A stretch of 64,000 nt of DNA from Bordetella genomosp. 7. Its GTDB lineage: Bacteria > Pseudomonadota > Gammaproteobacteria > Burkholderiales > Burkholderiaceae_B. The stretch is from contig NZ_NEVK01000001.1 of NCBI RefSeq assembly GCF_002261265.1, positions 372,001 through 436,000 on the forward strand. Reading direction: 5' to 3'. Below are positions 34,624 to 42,777 of the stretch, in pieces. Position 1 is the stretch's first letter. Each line of letters opens with the position of its first letter. The notes under the pieces are model-generated. The model did no database searches, was not told where the DNA came from, and worked only from the letters and a program-made list of their open reading frames with translations. Position numbers and translations under genes: made by a program.

Positions 34624-36008
34624 GCACCGACACTTCCATCCGTCGGCAAGCCGAGCATCTGCGTAGCGGACTCAAAACGTCGGTGGCATTGACTCAAGCG
34701 CTGCTGGCCCGCATCGCCGCCACCAACGCGCGCACTTGCGCTTTCATACGTGTGGATGCGGTCGGCGCGCTGGCGGCAGCCCGCCAGGCCGATGCCGAGC
34801 TCGCGAACGGCCGCGTCCGTTCGCCGCTGCATGGTATTCCGGTTGCGGTTAAAGACCTATACGACGTTGTCGGCCAACCCACGACCTGTCATTCCAAACT
34901 GCGGCTGGACCACGTAGCCGAAGATGATTCGGGCCCGGTGCAAAAGCTGCGCGACGCCGGCGCCGTGTTACTTGGCAAGCTCGCCACCCATGAGTTTGCA
35001 TTGGGCGGGCCGAGCTTTGACCTGCCTTTCCCGCCCGCGCGCAATCCCTGGGACCTGAGCCGCATCCCGGGGGGGTCGTCGTCTGGCTCAGGGGCCGCGA
35101 TCGCGGCCGGCTACACCCGGATTGCGCTGGGAACCTGCACCGGGGGGTCTATCGGGGTTCCCGCCGCCTGGTGCGGCGCCGTCGGGCTGAAGCCCACTTA
35201 TGGCCGTGTTTCCAAGTATGGCGTCTTTCCCCTATCCTGGACGCTAGACCATTGTGGCCCGCTCACGCGCAGTGTCGAAGATGCCGCCCTGACGCTGCAA
35301 GTGCTGGCGGGGCATGACGCGCGCGACCCCTCCAGTGCGCCCGTGCCGGTCGCCGACTATACGAGCGACCTGGAGCAGGGGGTCGAGAAGCTTCGAGTCG
35401 GCGTGCCCCGGCATACCTTTCAGAATTCGCCCCTTGCCTCTGCCGCGTTTCTCGACGCGATGTCCAATACGGAAGTCCAGCTCGAGGAGGCCGGCGCCGT
35501 TGTGAGCGAAATCACTTTGCCTGATCCGGCCGTATTTCTGGCATGCGGGCGCGTGATCAACAGCGCCGAGATTTTTTCGGTACATCGGGACTGGATCCGC
35601 GAGCGTCCGGACGACTACGGTGAACTGACATTGCCCCGCTTCGTGCTCGGGGCCGCAATCGGTTCCGAAGATTACTTGACTGCCATGCGGGTGAGGCGGC
35701 AGTTGGCCGCCGACGTAAACCGCGTCCTGGAGCACGTGGACGTGCTGCTTACCGCGGTGACGCTCGATGTGGCGCCACCCTTTGAGCCGACGCCGTATTT
35801 TCGCTTCTGGCCCGTGCAAACCTACCTCTTCAATGTGACCGGGCATCCGACGGTCACCGTGCCTGTGGGATTGTCTGCGCAAGGCCTGCCTTTGGCGGTG
35901 CAGGTGGTGGGCCGCTATTTCGACGAGGCGACGGTGCTGCGGGTGGCTCGTGCCATCGAGCGCCTGAGCGGCTGGGAGCGGCAGGCCTTACCGGACTTGC
36001 AGGGTTGA
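34620..36008 (+). CDS. amidase-signature family amidase (AtzE/GatA-like)
   Basis: A 462-residue amidase with the Ser-cisSer-Lys triad: K78 in PVAVKDLYD, the cis-serine around S153 in GGSSSGSGAA, and the nucleophile S177 in CTGGSIGVPAA. The family hydrolyses amides, including carboxybiuret, allophanate and Glu-tRNA glutamine donors; the substrate here is unknown. The GTG start is translationally coupled to the 70-residue upstream protein. Its 3' end overlaps the convergent LysR gene by 21 bp. With the upstream Bug receptor it forms an uptake/hydrolysis unit. Confidence 0.92.
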   Translation: MSTDTSIRRQAEHLRSGLKTSVALTQALLARIAATNARTCAFIRVDAVGALAAARQADAELANGRVRSPLHGIPVAVKDLYDVVGQPTTCHSKLRLDHVAEDDSGPVQKLRDAGAVLLGKLATHEFALGGPSFDLPFPPARNPWDLSRIPGGSSSGSGAAIAAGYTRIALGTCTGGSIGVPAAWCGAVGLKPTYGRVSKYGVFPLSWTLDHCGPLTRSVEDAALTLQVLAGHDARDPSSAPVPVADYTSDLEQGVEKLRVGVPRHTFQNSPLASAAFLDAMSNTEVQLEEAGAVVSEITLPDPAVFLACGRVINSAEIFSVHRDWIRERPDDYGELTLPRFVLGAAIGSEDYLTAMRVRRQLAADVNRVLEHVDVLLTAVTLDVAPPFEPTPYFRFWPVQTYLFNVTGHPTVTVPVGLSAQGLPLAVQVVGRYFDEATVLRVARAIERLSGWERQALPDLQG

Positions 36009-36893
36009 CGTTTTCCAGTCCATGGCGGCCGTGTAAAACAACTCGCAGGCCGGAGTGGACGAGGTCGCTGGCATGATCAAGCCCAAGCTTGTTTTTGGGG
36101 CGTGGTCGCCAGCGAGCGGCCGCAGGACCAGCGAGTCGGGCAGCCGCGAAGCCAGGGAGTTGGGCACGATGCCCAGACCCAGTCCGGCGTCCACAAGCCC
36201 CACGACCGACTGGACCTGCACCGCTTTGTGCGTCACATTGGGCATGTGGCCTTCGGCCTGGAAGAGACCCTCGATGATGTGGGACAGGCCGCCATGCACT
36301 TCGCCCGTATATTGAATGAACGGATACCCTGCGACCTCGCACAGGGTGACCTGTTGCCGCGACGCCAAAGGGTGATTGCGGGGCATGACCACTTCCAGCC
36401 AGTCATCTTGCAAGTGGGCGATGCTTAGGTCTGGATGATCGCCGATGGGCAACCGGACGACGCCGATATCGATGTCTCCGCTCTTGACGAGTTCCACGAT
36501 GATGGAATTCGTGTGTTCCAGCGGTTCAAGACGGATCTGGGGGTGCCGCAGGCAGAACCAGGCTAATAGTCTTGGCAATATGGTGCTCATTGCCGAACCG
36601 ATGAACCCCAATTTGAGCGTGCCCGCTTGGCCGGTGGCAACCAGCCGTGCCTTGTCGCGAGCCTGATGGGCATGCATGAGGGCCCGCCGGGCATCTTCCA
36701 GCGCCGCGGAGCCCGCCATGGTAAGCCGCATGCCGCGCGGAGTGCGCTCGAACAATTGGCAGCCCCATTCTTCTTCAAGTTTTCGGAGCGACACGGACAG
36801 CGCTGGCTGCCCTAAAAAAAGCTTCTGAGCGGCCAGGCTGATGTTGAGCGTTTCACTGAGAACAACAAACTGGCGCAGCTGTTTCAGGTCCAT
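35988..36893 (-). CDS. LysR family transcriptional regulator
   Basis: A 301-residue regulator. The winged helix-turn-helix covers residues 1-60 (MDLKQLRQFVVLSETLNISL and LFLGQPALSVSLRKLEEEWG), and a periplasmic-binding-like effector domain follows from about 90. The start at 36893 matches the family; six more codons are open upstream. It converges on and overlaps the amidase gene tail to tail, and is divergent from the NTF2-like/DoxX/hydrolase genes, with an inverted repeat in the shared promoter region. Either group could be its target; divergence favours the latter. Confidence 0.93.
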   Translation of the reverse strand: MDLKQLRQFVVLSETLNISLAAQKLFLGQPALSVSLRKLEEEWGCQLFERTPRGMRLTMAGSAALEDARRALMHAHQARDKARLVATGQAGTLKLGFIGSAMSTILPRLLAWFCLRHPQIRLEPLEHTNSIIVELVKSGDIDIGVVRLPIGDHPDLSIAHLQDDWLEVVMPRNHPLASRQQVTLCEVAGYPFIQYTGEVHGGLSHIIEGLFQAEGHMPNVTHKAVQVQSVVGLVDAGLGLGIVPNSLASRLPDSLVLRPLAGDHAPKTSLGLIMPATSSTPACELFYTAAMDWKTSTLQVR

Positions 36894-37044
36894 CTGGATG
36901 GGTGCAAGCACGCAGAGACCGCCATGCTATCTGGATTTCGATGGATCGTACAGCTTCAGCCCCTATCGGTGGAGTGCCCTGGATTAGCCAGCTTCCCGTC
37001 AATTCCGTTGCTTACCTTTTCGTGCGTTCTTGTTGACTTGCCCG

Positions 37045-37076
37045 ATCGTTGTGAAAATTGCTGCCCCACAAACGAT
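37045..37076. promoter_or_regulatory. candidate LysR operator between lysR and the NTF2-like gene
   Basis: ATCGTTGTG (37045-37053) and CACAAACGAT (37067-37076) form an inverted repeat with a single-base bulge, 17 bp before the NTF2-like start. TTGACT at 37033-37038 may be a -35. The rest of 36894-37093 shows nothing else. Confidence 0.5.
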
Positions 37077-37093
37077 AGAGCAAGCACGCAACG

Positions 37094-37420
37094 ATGACGC
37101 TTACCCTGCCCGAGCCCGTTTCCGTTTACCTGAAAATCGCCAATGGCGTAGACATTGAAGATGTCGTCCATGTGTTTGCACCCGATGCAGTGGTCTTTGA
37201 TGAAGGCCGCACGCATCGCGGGCACGATGCCATCAAATCGTGGCAGCGCGAGGCGCAGAAGAAGTTCACCTATACGGTGACGCCCGTCAGTGTTGCCCCT
37301 GTAGGAGACCGGCTCAAGGTCGTGACCCGTGTCGAGGGCGACTTTCCGGGCAGCCCGGTGCAGCTCGACCATGTGTTCGGCCTGGTCGAAGGCAAGATCA
37401 CCTCACTGGAGATCAGCTGA
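37094..37420 (+). CDS. NTF2-like (SnoaL-type) protein
   Basis: A 108-residue single-domain protein of the cone-shaped NTF2-like fold: VSVYLKIANGVDIEDVVHVFAPDAVVFDEGRTHRGHDAIKSW (start and end as landmarks), then a beta-rich second half. Such proteins are isomerases, dehydratases or binding proteins for small hydrophobic molecules; no catalytic assignment is possible. The stop and the next start share one base (TGATG), so it is coupled to the DoxX gene. Confidence 0.85.
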   Translation: MTLTLPEPVSVYLKIANGVDIEDVVHVFAPDAVVFDEGRTHRGHDAIKSWQREAQKKFTYTVTPVSVAPVGDRLKVVTRVEGDFPGSPVQLDHVFGLVEGKITSLEIS

Positions 37421-37857
37421 TGTCCAAGGGCCGCTTCGATCTCACCAACGGTTGGAATCTGCTGCGCATCGCCGCTGGCGCATTTTTCTTTCCGCACGTT
37501 GCCGGCAAGTTCGTCGGCTTCACTACCATCAACCCCATGGTGCTGGGTTTTTTTGAAACCGCCGGCTTTTCGCCAGCGGCCGCCTTTGTGTGGTTGGCTG
37601 CCGTGCTGGAAGCCGTGGTCGGCGTGGCGCTGGTGTTGGGCATTTTTACTCGATACGCAGTATTGGCGGGCGCGTTTATCCTCCTGACAGCCGCGTACGC
37701 ATTGCATAGCGTTACCGGCTTTAAAGGCTGGGTCTGGAACAGCGGGGGCTACGAATACCCCGTGTTCTGGGCCATCGCCTGCCTGGCTGTCGCATTGGAA
37801 GCGTTTCGCCAGCGGCGCGGCAGCCTGCGCGCAGTCGAGCCCCAGGCAGCCGCATAA
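37420..37857 (+). CDS. DoxX family membrane protein
   Basis: A 145-residue integral membrane protein with four predicted hydrophobic segments: about 16-36, 52-72 (AFVWLAAVLEAVVGVALVLG), 77-97 and 112-132. It matches the DoxX/DUF417-type family of small quinone-related or thiosulfate:quinone-linked proteins, whose role is mostly unclear. It is translationally coupled to the NTF2-like gene and followed 78 bp later by an alpha/beta hydrolase gene on the same strand. Confidence 0.87.
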   Translation: MSKGRFDLTNGWNLLRIAAGAFFFPHVAGKFVGFTTINPMVLGFFETAGFSPAAAFVWLAAVLEAVVGVALVLGIFTRYAVLAGAFILLTAAYALHSVTGFKGWVWNSGGYEYPVFWAIACLAVALEAFRQRRGSLRAVEPQAAA

Positions 37858-37935
37858 GACACACGCTGTGGCGCGCGACGCGCGCCCGGCAAGGCGCTTT
37901 CCCGCGGAATGCAAAAATCACTTTGAAGGGTAGTA

Positions 37936-38775
37936 ATGTCTATAGATTTTGAGCAAGAGAAACGGCTCGCCGAGATCGGCGGGTCGACGATGTCGTACCT
38001 TGATATTGGGTCGGGGCCGACGGTGGTTTTAGGGCACAGCTATCTCTGGTCTGCCCAGATGTGGGCGCCGCAGATCGCTGCGCTGTCCGAGCATTGCCGC
38101 GTCATCGTGCCGGAGCTCTGGGGGCATGGCAAAAGCGCCGCCATGCCGGCCGGCACGGCTGATCTGGGGCATCTGGCCCGGCAGCATCTTGAACTGCTCG
38201 ACCGGCTCGGGGTTGAGAACTTCGTTGTCGCCGGGCTTTCGGTGGGCGGAATGTGGGGCGTCGAGCTCGCTTTGCAGGTTCCTGACCGCGTGTCGGGGCT
38301 GGTGCTGCTGGGCACGTTTTTCGGCAGCGAGCCTGCGCCGTCCAGGGAACGCTATTTCTCCATGCTCAAGACGGCCGAGTCGGTCGGTGCGGTGCCGGAC
38401 GCCATCGTCGACGCGATATTGCCGTTGTTCTTCAGCGCCACATCGCTGGCGCATCGCCAGGACCTGATCGACATGTTCCGCCAGGGGCTGCGCCAGGCCA
38501 GCCGCGAAGATATCGTGCAAAGCATTGTTCCCCTGGGTCGGATGATTTTCGGGCGGCGCGATGGGCTGGCCGATCTGCGCAGGCTGACCATGCCCGCGCT
38601 GGTCGTCACCGGCGAGCAGGATCGTTCGCGGCCGCCCGCAGAGGGCAGGGCGATGGCCGAGGCGCTGGGCTGCAAGTTCGTCGAACTGGCGGGCGCCGGC
38701 CATGTGTCTTCGCTGGAGGCGCCCGACGAAGTTACCGAGCTTCTGGCCGCCTTTATACAAAAAGCCGTCCGCTGA
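37936..38775 (+). CDS. alpha/beta-fold hydrolase
   Basis: A 279-residue hydrolase of the 3-oxoadipate-enol-lactonase-like group. The nucleophile is S102 in AGLSVGGMWG. The acid is in VVTGEQDRSRPP and the histidine in GAGHVSSLEAP, and the oxyanion region is LGHSYLWSA. Its substrate is unknown. It is third in the NTF2-like/DoxX/hydrolase set that may be controlled by the divergent LysR. AAGGGTAG precedes the ATG. Confidence 0.9.
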   Translation: MSIDFEQEKRLAEIGGSTMSYLDIGSGPTVVLGHSYLWSAQMWAPQIAALSEHCRVIVPELWGHGKSAAMPAGTADLGHLARQHLELLDRLGVENFVVAGLSVGGMWGVELALQVPDRVSGLVLLGTFFGSEPAPSRERYFSMLKTAESVGAVPDAIVDAILPLFFSATSLAHRQDLIDMFRQGLRQASREDIVQSIVPLGRMIFGRRDGLADLRRLTMPALVVTGEQDRSRPPAEGRAMAEALGCKFVELAGAGHVSSLEAPDEVTELLAAFIQKAVR

Positions 38776-38839
38776 CACGCAGCGGGCCGGCGCGTGGCCG
38801 GCGCAAACGCCGTTGCGCCGGCCACCTAGTATTTTCCCG

Positions 38840-38869
38840 ATAGAACAGCTTGCGCCATATTTGTTCTAT
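38840..38869. promoter_or_regulatory. inverted repeat upstream of the GntR-UTRA gene
   Basis: ATAGAACA (38840-38847) and TGTTCTAT (38862-38869) are perfect inverted half-sites with 14 bp between. It is a candidate operator for autoregulation of the downstream regulator and control of the transport/hydrolysis operon. Confidence 0.5.
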
Positions 38870-38894
38870 TGACCCTACATTAAGAGAATCCTAG

Positions 38895-38906
38895 AGTGCA
38901 TGCACT
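38895..38906. promoter_or_regulatory. 12-bp perfect palindrome abutting the GntR-UTRA start codon
   Basis: AGTGCATGCACT at 38895-38906 directly precedes the ATG at 38907. Binding here would block translation initiation or early elongation, so it may be an autoregulatory site; chance cannot be excluded. Confidence 0.45.
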
Positions 38907-39701
38907 ATGGGAACCTCTCTGCCGCTCCCGAAGTATCACCAGATCTATCTTGTGCTGCGCGAGCAGTTGCAGGAAGGGCGTTACGACCACGACGGCGTGC
39001 CGGGCGAGCATGCGCTGGCGGACCAGTTCGGCGTCGCCCGCATCACCATCCGCAAGGCGATGGAAATGCTGGTGACTGACGGCCTGGTGTCGCGCCGGCC
39101 CGGCCGCGGCACGCGCGTTATCCGGCCGGCTGCCGGGGCGCAGGCGTTGCCGCCCGATGACGCGCACAAGGCCCATCTGACCGGCCTTCTGGAAAACATC
39201 GTCAACATGGGGTTGCGCACCGCCGTGCAGGTGCTCGACAGCGAGCGCGTCGGCGCCACGCCGGCGGTGGCGCGCGAGCTCGAGATCCAGGCGGGCGCTG
39301 CGGTGCACAAGAGCCTGCGGGTGCGCAGCACCGACGCGGGGCCGCTGTCATATATCACCACCTATGTGCCATGTTCGGTCGCGGATTTCAGCCGCGCCGA
39401 CCTGGAGCACCAGCCGCTGCTGATGCTGCTGGAAAGCGCGGGCGTGGAGTTCGGCGTGGCCACGCAGACCATCAGCGCGCGGCTGGCCGACGCGCAGGTG
39501 GCGCGGCACCTGGACGTGGCCGTGGGCTCGGCGCTGCTGGCCGTTACGCGGCTGGTGCGCGACGTGCACGACCGCCCGGTGCAGTTGCTGCAGGGGCTGT
39601 ATCGCCCCGACCGCTATCAGTATCAACTACAGCTGTCGCGCGTTGGCAGTATCGACGCCAAAGTCTGGGTCAGCGAAGAGCTGTCCGCCCAGTTCCACTG
39701 A
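38907..39701 (+). CDS. GntR family regulator with UTRA domain (HutC subfamily)
   Basis: A 264-residue regulator: winged helix at about 1-72 (EHALADQFGVARITIRKAME and LVSRRPGRGTRV), and a UTRA ligand domain at about 95-235 (LSYITTYVPCSVADFSRADL). HutC-type proteins sense small molecules related to their target pathway. It lies 19 bp upstream of the ABC receptor gene, on the same strand, at the head of the nine-gene transport and hydrolysis run, and is the natural local repressor. Confidence 0.93.
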   Translation: MGTSLPLPKYHQIYLVLREQLQEGRYDHDGVPGEHALADQFGVARITIRKAMEMLVTDGLVSRRPGRGTRVIRPAAGAQALPPDDAHKAHLTGLLENIVNMGLRTAVQVLDSERVGATPAVARELEIQAGAAVHKSLRVRSTDAGPLSYITTYVPCSVADFSRADLEHQPLLMLLESAGVEFGVATQTISARLADAQVARHLDVAVGSALLAVTRLVRDVHDRPVQLLQGLYRPDRYQYQLQLSRVGSIDAKVWVSEELSAQFH

Positions 39702-39720
39702 TAAAAACGGAGATCTACCC

Positions 39721-40926
39721 ATGACTACGCGCCGCATATTCCTTGCCAGATCCGCCGGGGCGGCCGCCATGATGGCGGCGCCGTGGATGGCCCGCGCGCA
39801 ATCCGCGCAACCCGTGAAAGTGGGCGTGCTGCATCCGGTTACCGGCGCGCTGGCCTATTCGGGCCAGCAGTGCCGCCTGGGCGCGCTGCTGGCCATCGAA
39901 GACATCAACAAGGCGGGCGGCATCAAATCGCTGGGCGGCGCGCCGCTCGAGGCGGTGCTGGGCGATGCGCAGTCGCGCCCCGAGGTGGGCTCGGCCGAGG
40001 TCGAGAAAATGCACTCGGCGGGGGTGTCGGCCATTGTGGGCGCCTATGCGTCGGCCATCTGCCTGGCCACGACGCAGGCGGCCGCCAAGTACGGCCTGCC
40101 CCATGTCGTGGACGTGGGCGTGGCCGACCAGATCGTCGAGCGCGGGCTGAAGAACACGTTTCGTTTCGGGCCGGGATATCGCAGTTGCACCGAACGCGCC
40201 ATCGCCGACCTGGTGGCACTGAACGACGCGGCGGGCAAGCCGGCCAAGACGGTGATGATCGTGCACGAGGACTCGCTGTTCGGCACGGGCACGGCCGCGC
40301 TGTTGTCCAAGGCGTTGCCCGGGCACGGCTTCGAGATCACCGAAGTGCTCAAGCATCCCAACCCCACGCGGGATTTCAACAATATTGTGCTGCGCATGCG
40401 TTCGGCGCGGCCGGACATCGTGATCCCCGCCAACTATTACAACGAGTACGCGCTGCTCTTGCGCGCCATGAAGCAGCAGAAGGTGCAGCCCAAGGCCATT
40501 TATTCGGTGCTGGGCGGCGCGGCGTCGAGCTACAAGTTCCTGAAGGAATTTCCCGATGTGGCCAACGGCATCCTGGACTGCAACCACTGGTTCAATCCCA
40601 AGGATGCGCGCGTGGCGCCGTTGAAGGCCCGGGTCGAGGCCAAGGACGCTTATTTCAGCTATGAAGTGTTCATGACCTACACCAGCATGTTCCTGCTGGC
40701 CGACGCGCTGGAGCGCGCCGGGTCGGCCGACCGGGCCGCTGTCACGCAGGCGCTGGCCGGCAGCACGTTCGCAGACCACTTGATGCCGTACGGGCCCACC
40801 AAGTTCGTCGACGGCCAGAATACCGGCGCGCGGCCCTTGCTGACGCAGGTGCTCGACGGCGACATCAAGGTGGTTTTTCCTGAAGAGTACCGCCAGGCGC
40901 AAGCCGTGTTTCCCTTGAAGGCCTGA
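39721..40926 (+). CDS. ABC transporter substrate-binding protein, branched-chain amino acid type
   Basis: A 401-residue periplasmic type I receptor. MTTRRIFLARSAGAAAMMAA resembles a twin-arginine signal, with cleavage near RAQSA. Landmarks are VKVGVLHPVTGALAYSGQQ, GAPLEAVLGDAQSRPEVG, SAIVGAYASAICLATTQ and MRSARPDIVIPANYYNEYALLL. This is the LivJ/UrtA/AmiC superfamily; ligands range from amino acids to urea and amides. Context with HyuA/HyuB suggests a cyclic amide or a related compound. LivH follows after 4 bp. Confidence 0.94.
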   Translation: MTTRRIFLARSAGAAAMMAAPWMARAQSAQPVKVGVLHPVTGALAYSGQQCRLGALLAIEDINKAGGIKSLGGAPLEAVLGDAQSRPEVGSAEVEKMHSAGVSAIVGAYASAICLATTQAAAKYGLPHVVDVGVADQIVERGLKNTFRFGPGYRSCTERAIADLVALNDAAGKPAKTVMIVHEDSLFGTGTAALLSKALPGHGFEITEVLKHPNPTRDFNNIVLRMRSARPDIVIPANYYNEYALLLRAMKQQKVQPKAIYSVLGGAASSYKFLKEFPDVANGILDCNHWFNPKDARVAPLKARVEAKDAYFSYEVFMTYTSMFLLADALERAGSADRAAVTQALAGSTFADHLMPYGPTKFVDGQNTGARPLLTQVLDGDIKVVFPEEYRQAQAVFPLKA

Positions 40927-40930
40927 CGCC

Positions 40931-41806
40931 GTGCTGCTGGACCCGGCGATCCTGTTCACGGCGCTGCTCAACGGCCTGACCACCGGCGCGGTGTACGCCC
41001 TGGTGGCGCTGGGGCTGACGCTGATCTACGGCGTGCTGCACATCATCAATTTCGCGCACGGGGCCGCCCTGATGGTGGCCCTGTACGCGGTGTACTGGCT
41101 GAAAGTCAGATTGGAAATCGACCCGTATGTGGCGCTGCCGCTGGTCATGGCGGGCATGTTCGGGCTGGGCTACGCCCTTCAGCGTGTGGTGATCAGCCGG
41201 GCCAGCCACGGCAAGGACGAGAACATTCTGCTGGTGACGCTGGGCCTGGCCATTGTGCTGGAAAACCTGGCGCTGGTCTGGTTCAAGTCGGATACGCGCA
41301 GTATCGATACGCCCTATACCTTGTCCACGGTCGAGATCGGGCCGGCTTTCATCGCGCTGCCCAAGCTCATGGCGTTTGCCGGGGCGCTGGTGGTGGCGGC
41401 GGCGTTGTTGTGGATGATCCGCCGCACCGACCTGGGCCGCGCGATACGCGCGGTGGCCCGCGAAAAGCAGGGCGCCAAGTTGATGGGCATCGATGTCGAA
41501 CGCGTGTATGCCTTGTCGTTCGGCATCGGCATGGCGTGCCTGGGGGCGGCGGCATGCTTTCTGTTGCCGGCATATTACGTCAACCCGCAGGTGGGAAGCG
41601 GCTTTGTGCTGGTGGCCTTTACCATCGTGGTGCTGGGCGGCATGGGCAGCTTTGCCGGCGCGCTGGCCGGCGGGCTGCTGGTTGGCGTGGTCGAGTCGGT
41701 GGGCGGGCTGCTGTGGGGCGATACGTTGGGGCAGATGGGCATCTTCGCCATCTTTATCCTGGTGCTGCTGTTCCGCCCGCAGGGTTTGTTCGGAGCCCGG
41801 GCCTGA
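40931..41806 (+). CDS. ABC transporter permease, LivH type
   Basis: A 291-residue inner-membrane permease with about eight hydrophobic segments. Typical LivH segments are LFTALLNGLTTGAVYALVAL at the N-terminus, YGVLHIINFAHG, and AFTIVVLGGMGSFAGALAGG near the C-terminus. The start is a GTG 4 bp after the receptor gene. It pairs with the LivM-type permease encoded next to form the channel. Confidence 0.94.
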   Translation: MLLDPAILFTALLNGLTTGAVYALVALGLTLIYGVLHIINFAHGAALMVALYAVYWLKVRLEIDPYVALPLVMAGMFGLGYALQRVVISRASHGKDENILLVTLGLAIVLENLALVWFKSDTRSIDTPYTLSTVEIGPAFIALPKLMAFAGALVVAAALLWMIRRTDLGRAIRAVAREKQGAKLMGIDVERVYALSFGIGMACLGAAACFLLPAYYVNPQVGSGFVLVAFTIVVLGGMGSFAGALAGGLLVGVVESVGGLLWGDTLGQMGIFAIFILVLLFRPQGLFGARA

Positions 41807-41808
41807 TC

Positions 41809-42777
41809 ATGAAAGACTTGTATGCCGTGCTGCTGTTCGGTGTGGCCGTGGCGGTTGCCGCCACGATGATGCAGTCGGGTGTGGCCCTGACGTTCATCAT
41901 GATGACGCTGTACGCCACGCTGCTCGCGCAGGCATGGAATATTCTGGGTGGCTATGGCGGGCAGTTGTCGTTCGGACATGCGCTGTTCTTTGGCGTGGGT
42001 GCATACGGGCAGGCGCTGGGGCAGCTCAGCCTGGGCCTGAACCCGTGGCTGGCGTTGCCGCTTGCCATCGCGCTGGGCGCCGGGGCGGGGCTGGCGGTGG
42101 GCGGGCTGACGTTCCGCTACGGCTTGCGAGGGTCTTATTTCGCGCTGGTGACGCTGGCGTTCGCCGAGGTGTTCCGCATTCTGGCGGTGTCGGTGCCGTT
42201 TACCGGCGGCGGCGTCGGGTTGATGGTGCCGCTGCAGGAAGGCGCGGCAAACATGCAGTTTGCCACGCGCCATGGCTATATCTACTTGTTGCTGGCGTTT
42301 GTGATGCTGGCCCTGCTGGTGACGGCATGGCTGAGGCATTCGCGTTTTGGCGCGTACCTGCAGGCCGTGCGCGACAACGAAGATGCCGCCCGCGCGGTGG
42401 GCATCGATCCCTTGCGCATCAAGTTGGGCGGCATAGGGTGGTCGGCTGGCTTCATGGCGGCCGCCGGCGCCTTTTATGTGCAAGTGTTCCAGTACATCGA
42501 CCCCGGCATCGCATTCGGGCCGGCCGTCTCCGTCGAGGCGCTGGTGGGCGCCATCGTGGGCGGGATGGGCACGTTGTGGGGGCCGGTGCTGGGCGCGCTG
42601 GCGCTGCATCTGGTGGCCGACCTGACACGCAACCTGTTTGGCGAACTGCCCGGCATCAATATGGTGATCTACGGGGTAGTGCTGATCCTGATCGTGATGT
42701 TTGCGCCGCGCGGCGTTGCCGGCGCCGGCATATCGGCCAGGCGCCTGCTGGGCGCGGGGGAGCGCCGCCGTGGCTGA
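41809..42777 (+). CDS. ABC transporter permease, LivM type
   Basis: A 322-residue permease with about nine to ten hydrophobic segments. Landmarks are NILGGYGGQLSFGHALFFG, YFALVTLAFAEVFRIL, FGAYLQAVRDNEDAARAVGI (the coupling-helix motif facing the ATPases), and GAIVGGMGTLWGPVLGA. It starts 2 bp after livH ends, and its 3' end overlaps the GTG of the LivG-type gene by 8 bp. Confidence 0.94.
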   Translation: MKDLYAVLLFGVAVAVAATMMQSGVALTFIMMTLYATLLAQAWNILGGYGGQLSFGHALFFGVGAYGQALGQLSLGLNPWLALPLAIALGAGAGLAVGGLTFRYGLRGSYFALVTLAFAEVFRILAVSVPFTGGGVGLMVPLQEGAANMQFATRHGYIYLLLAFVMLALLVTAWLRHSRFGAYLQAVRDNEDAARAVGIDPLRIKLGGIGWSAGFMAAAGAFYVQVFQYIDPGIAFGPAVSVEALVGAIVGGMGTLWGPVLGALALHLVADLTRNLFGELPGINMVIYGVVLILIVMFAPRGVAGAGISARRLLGAGERRRG

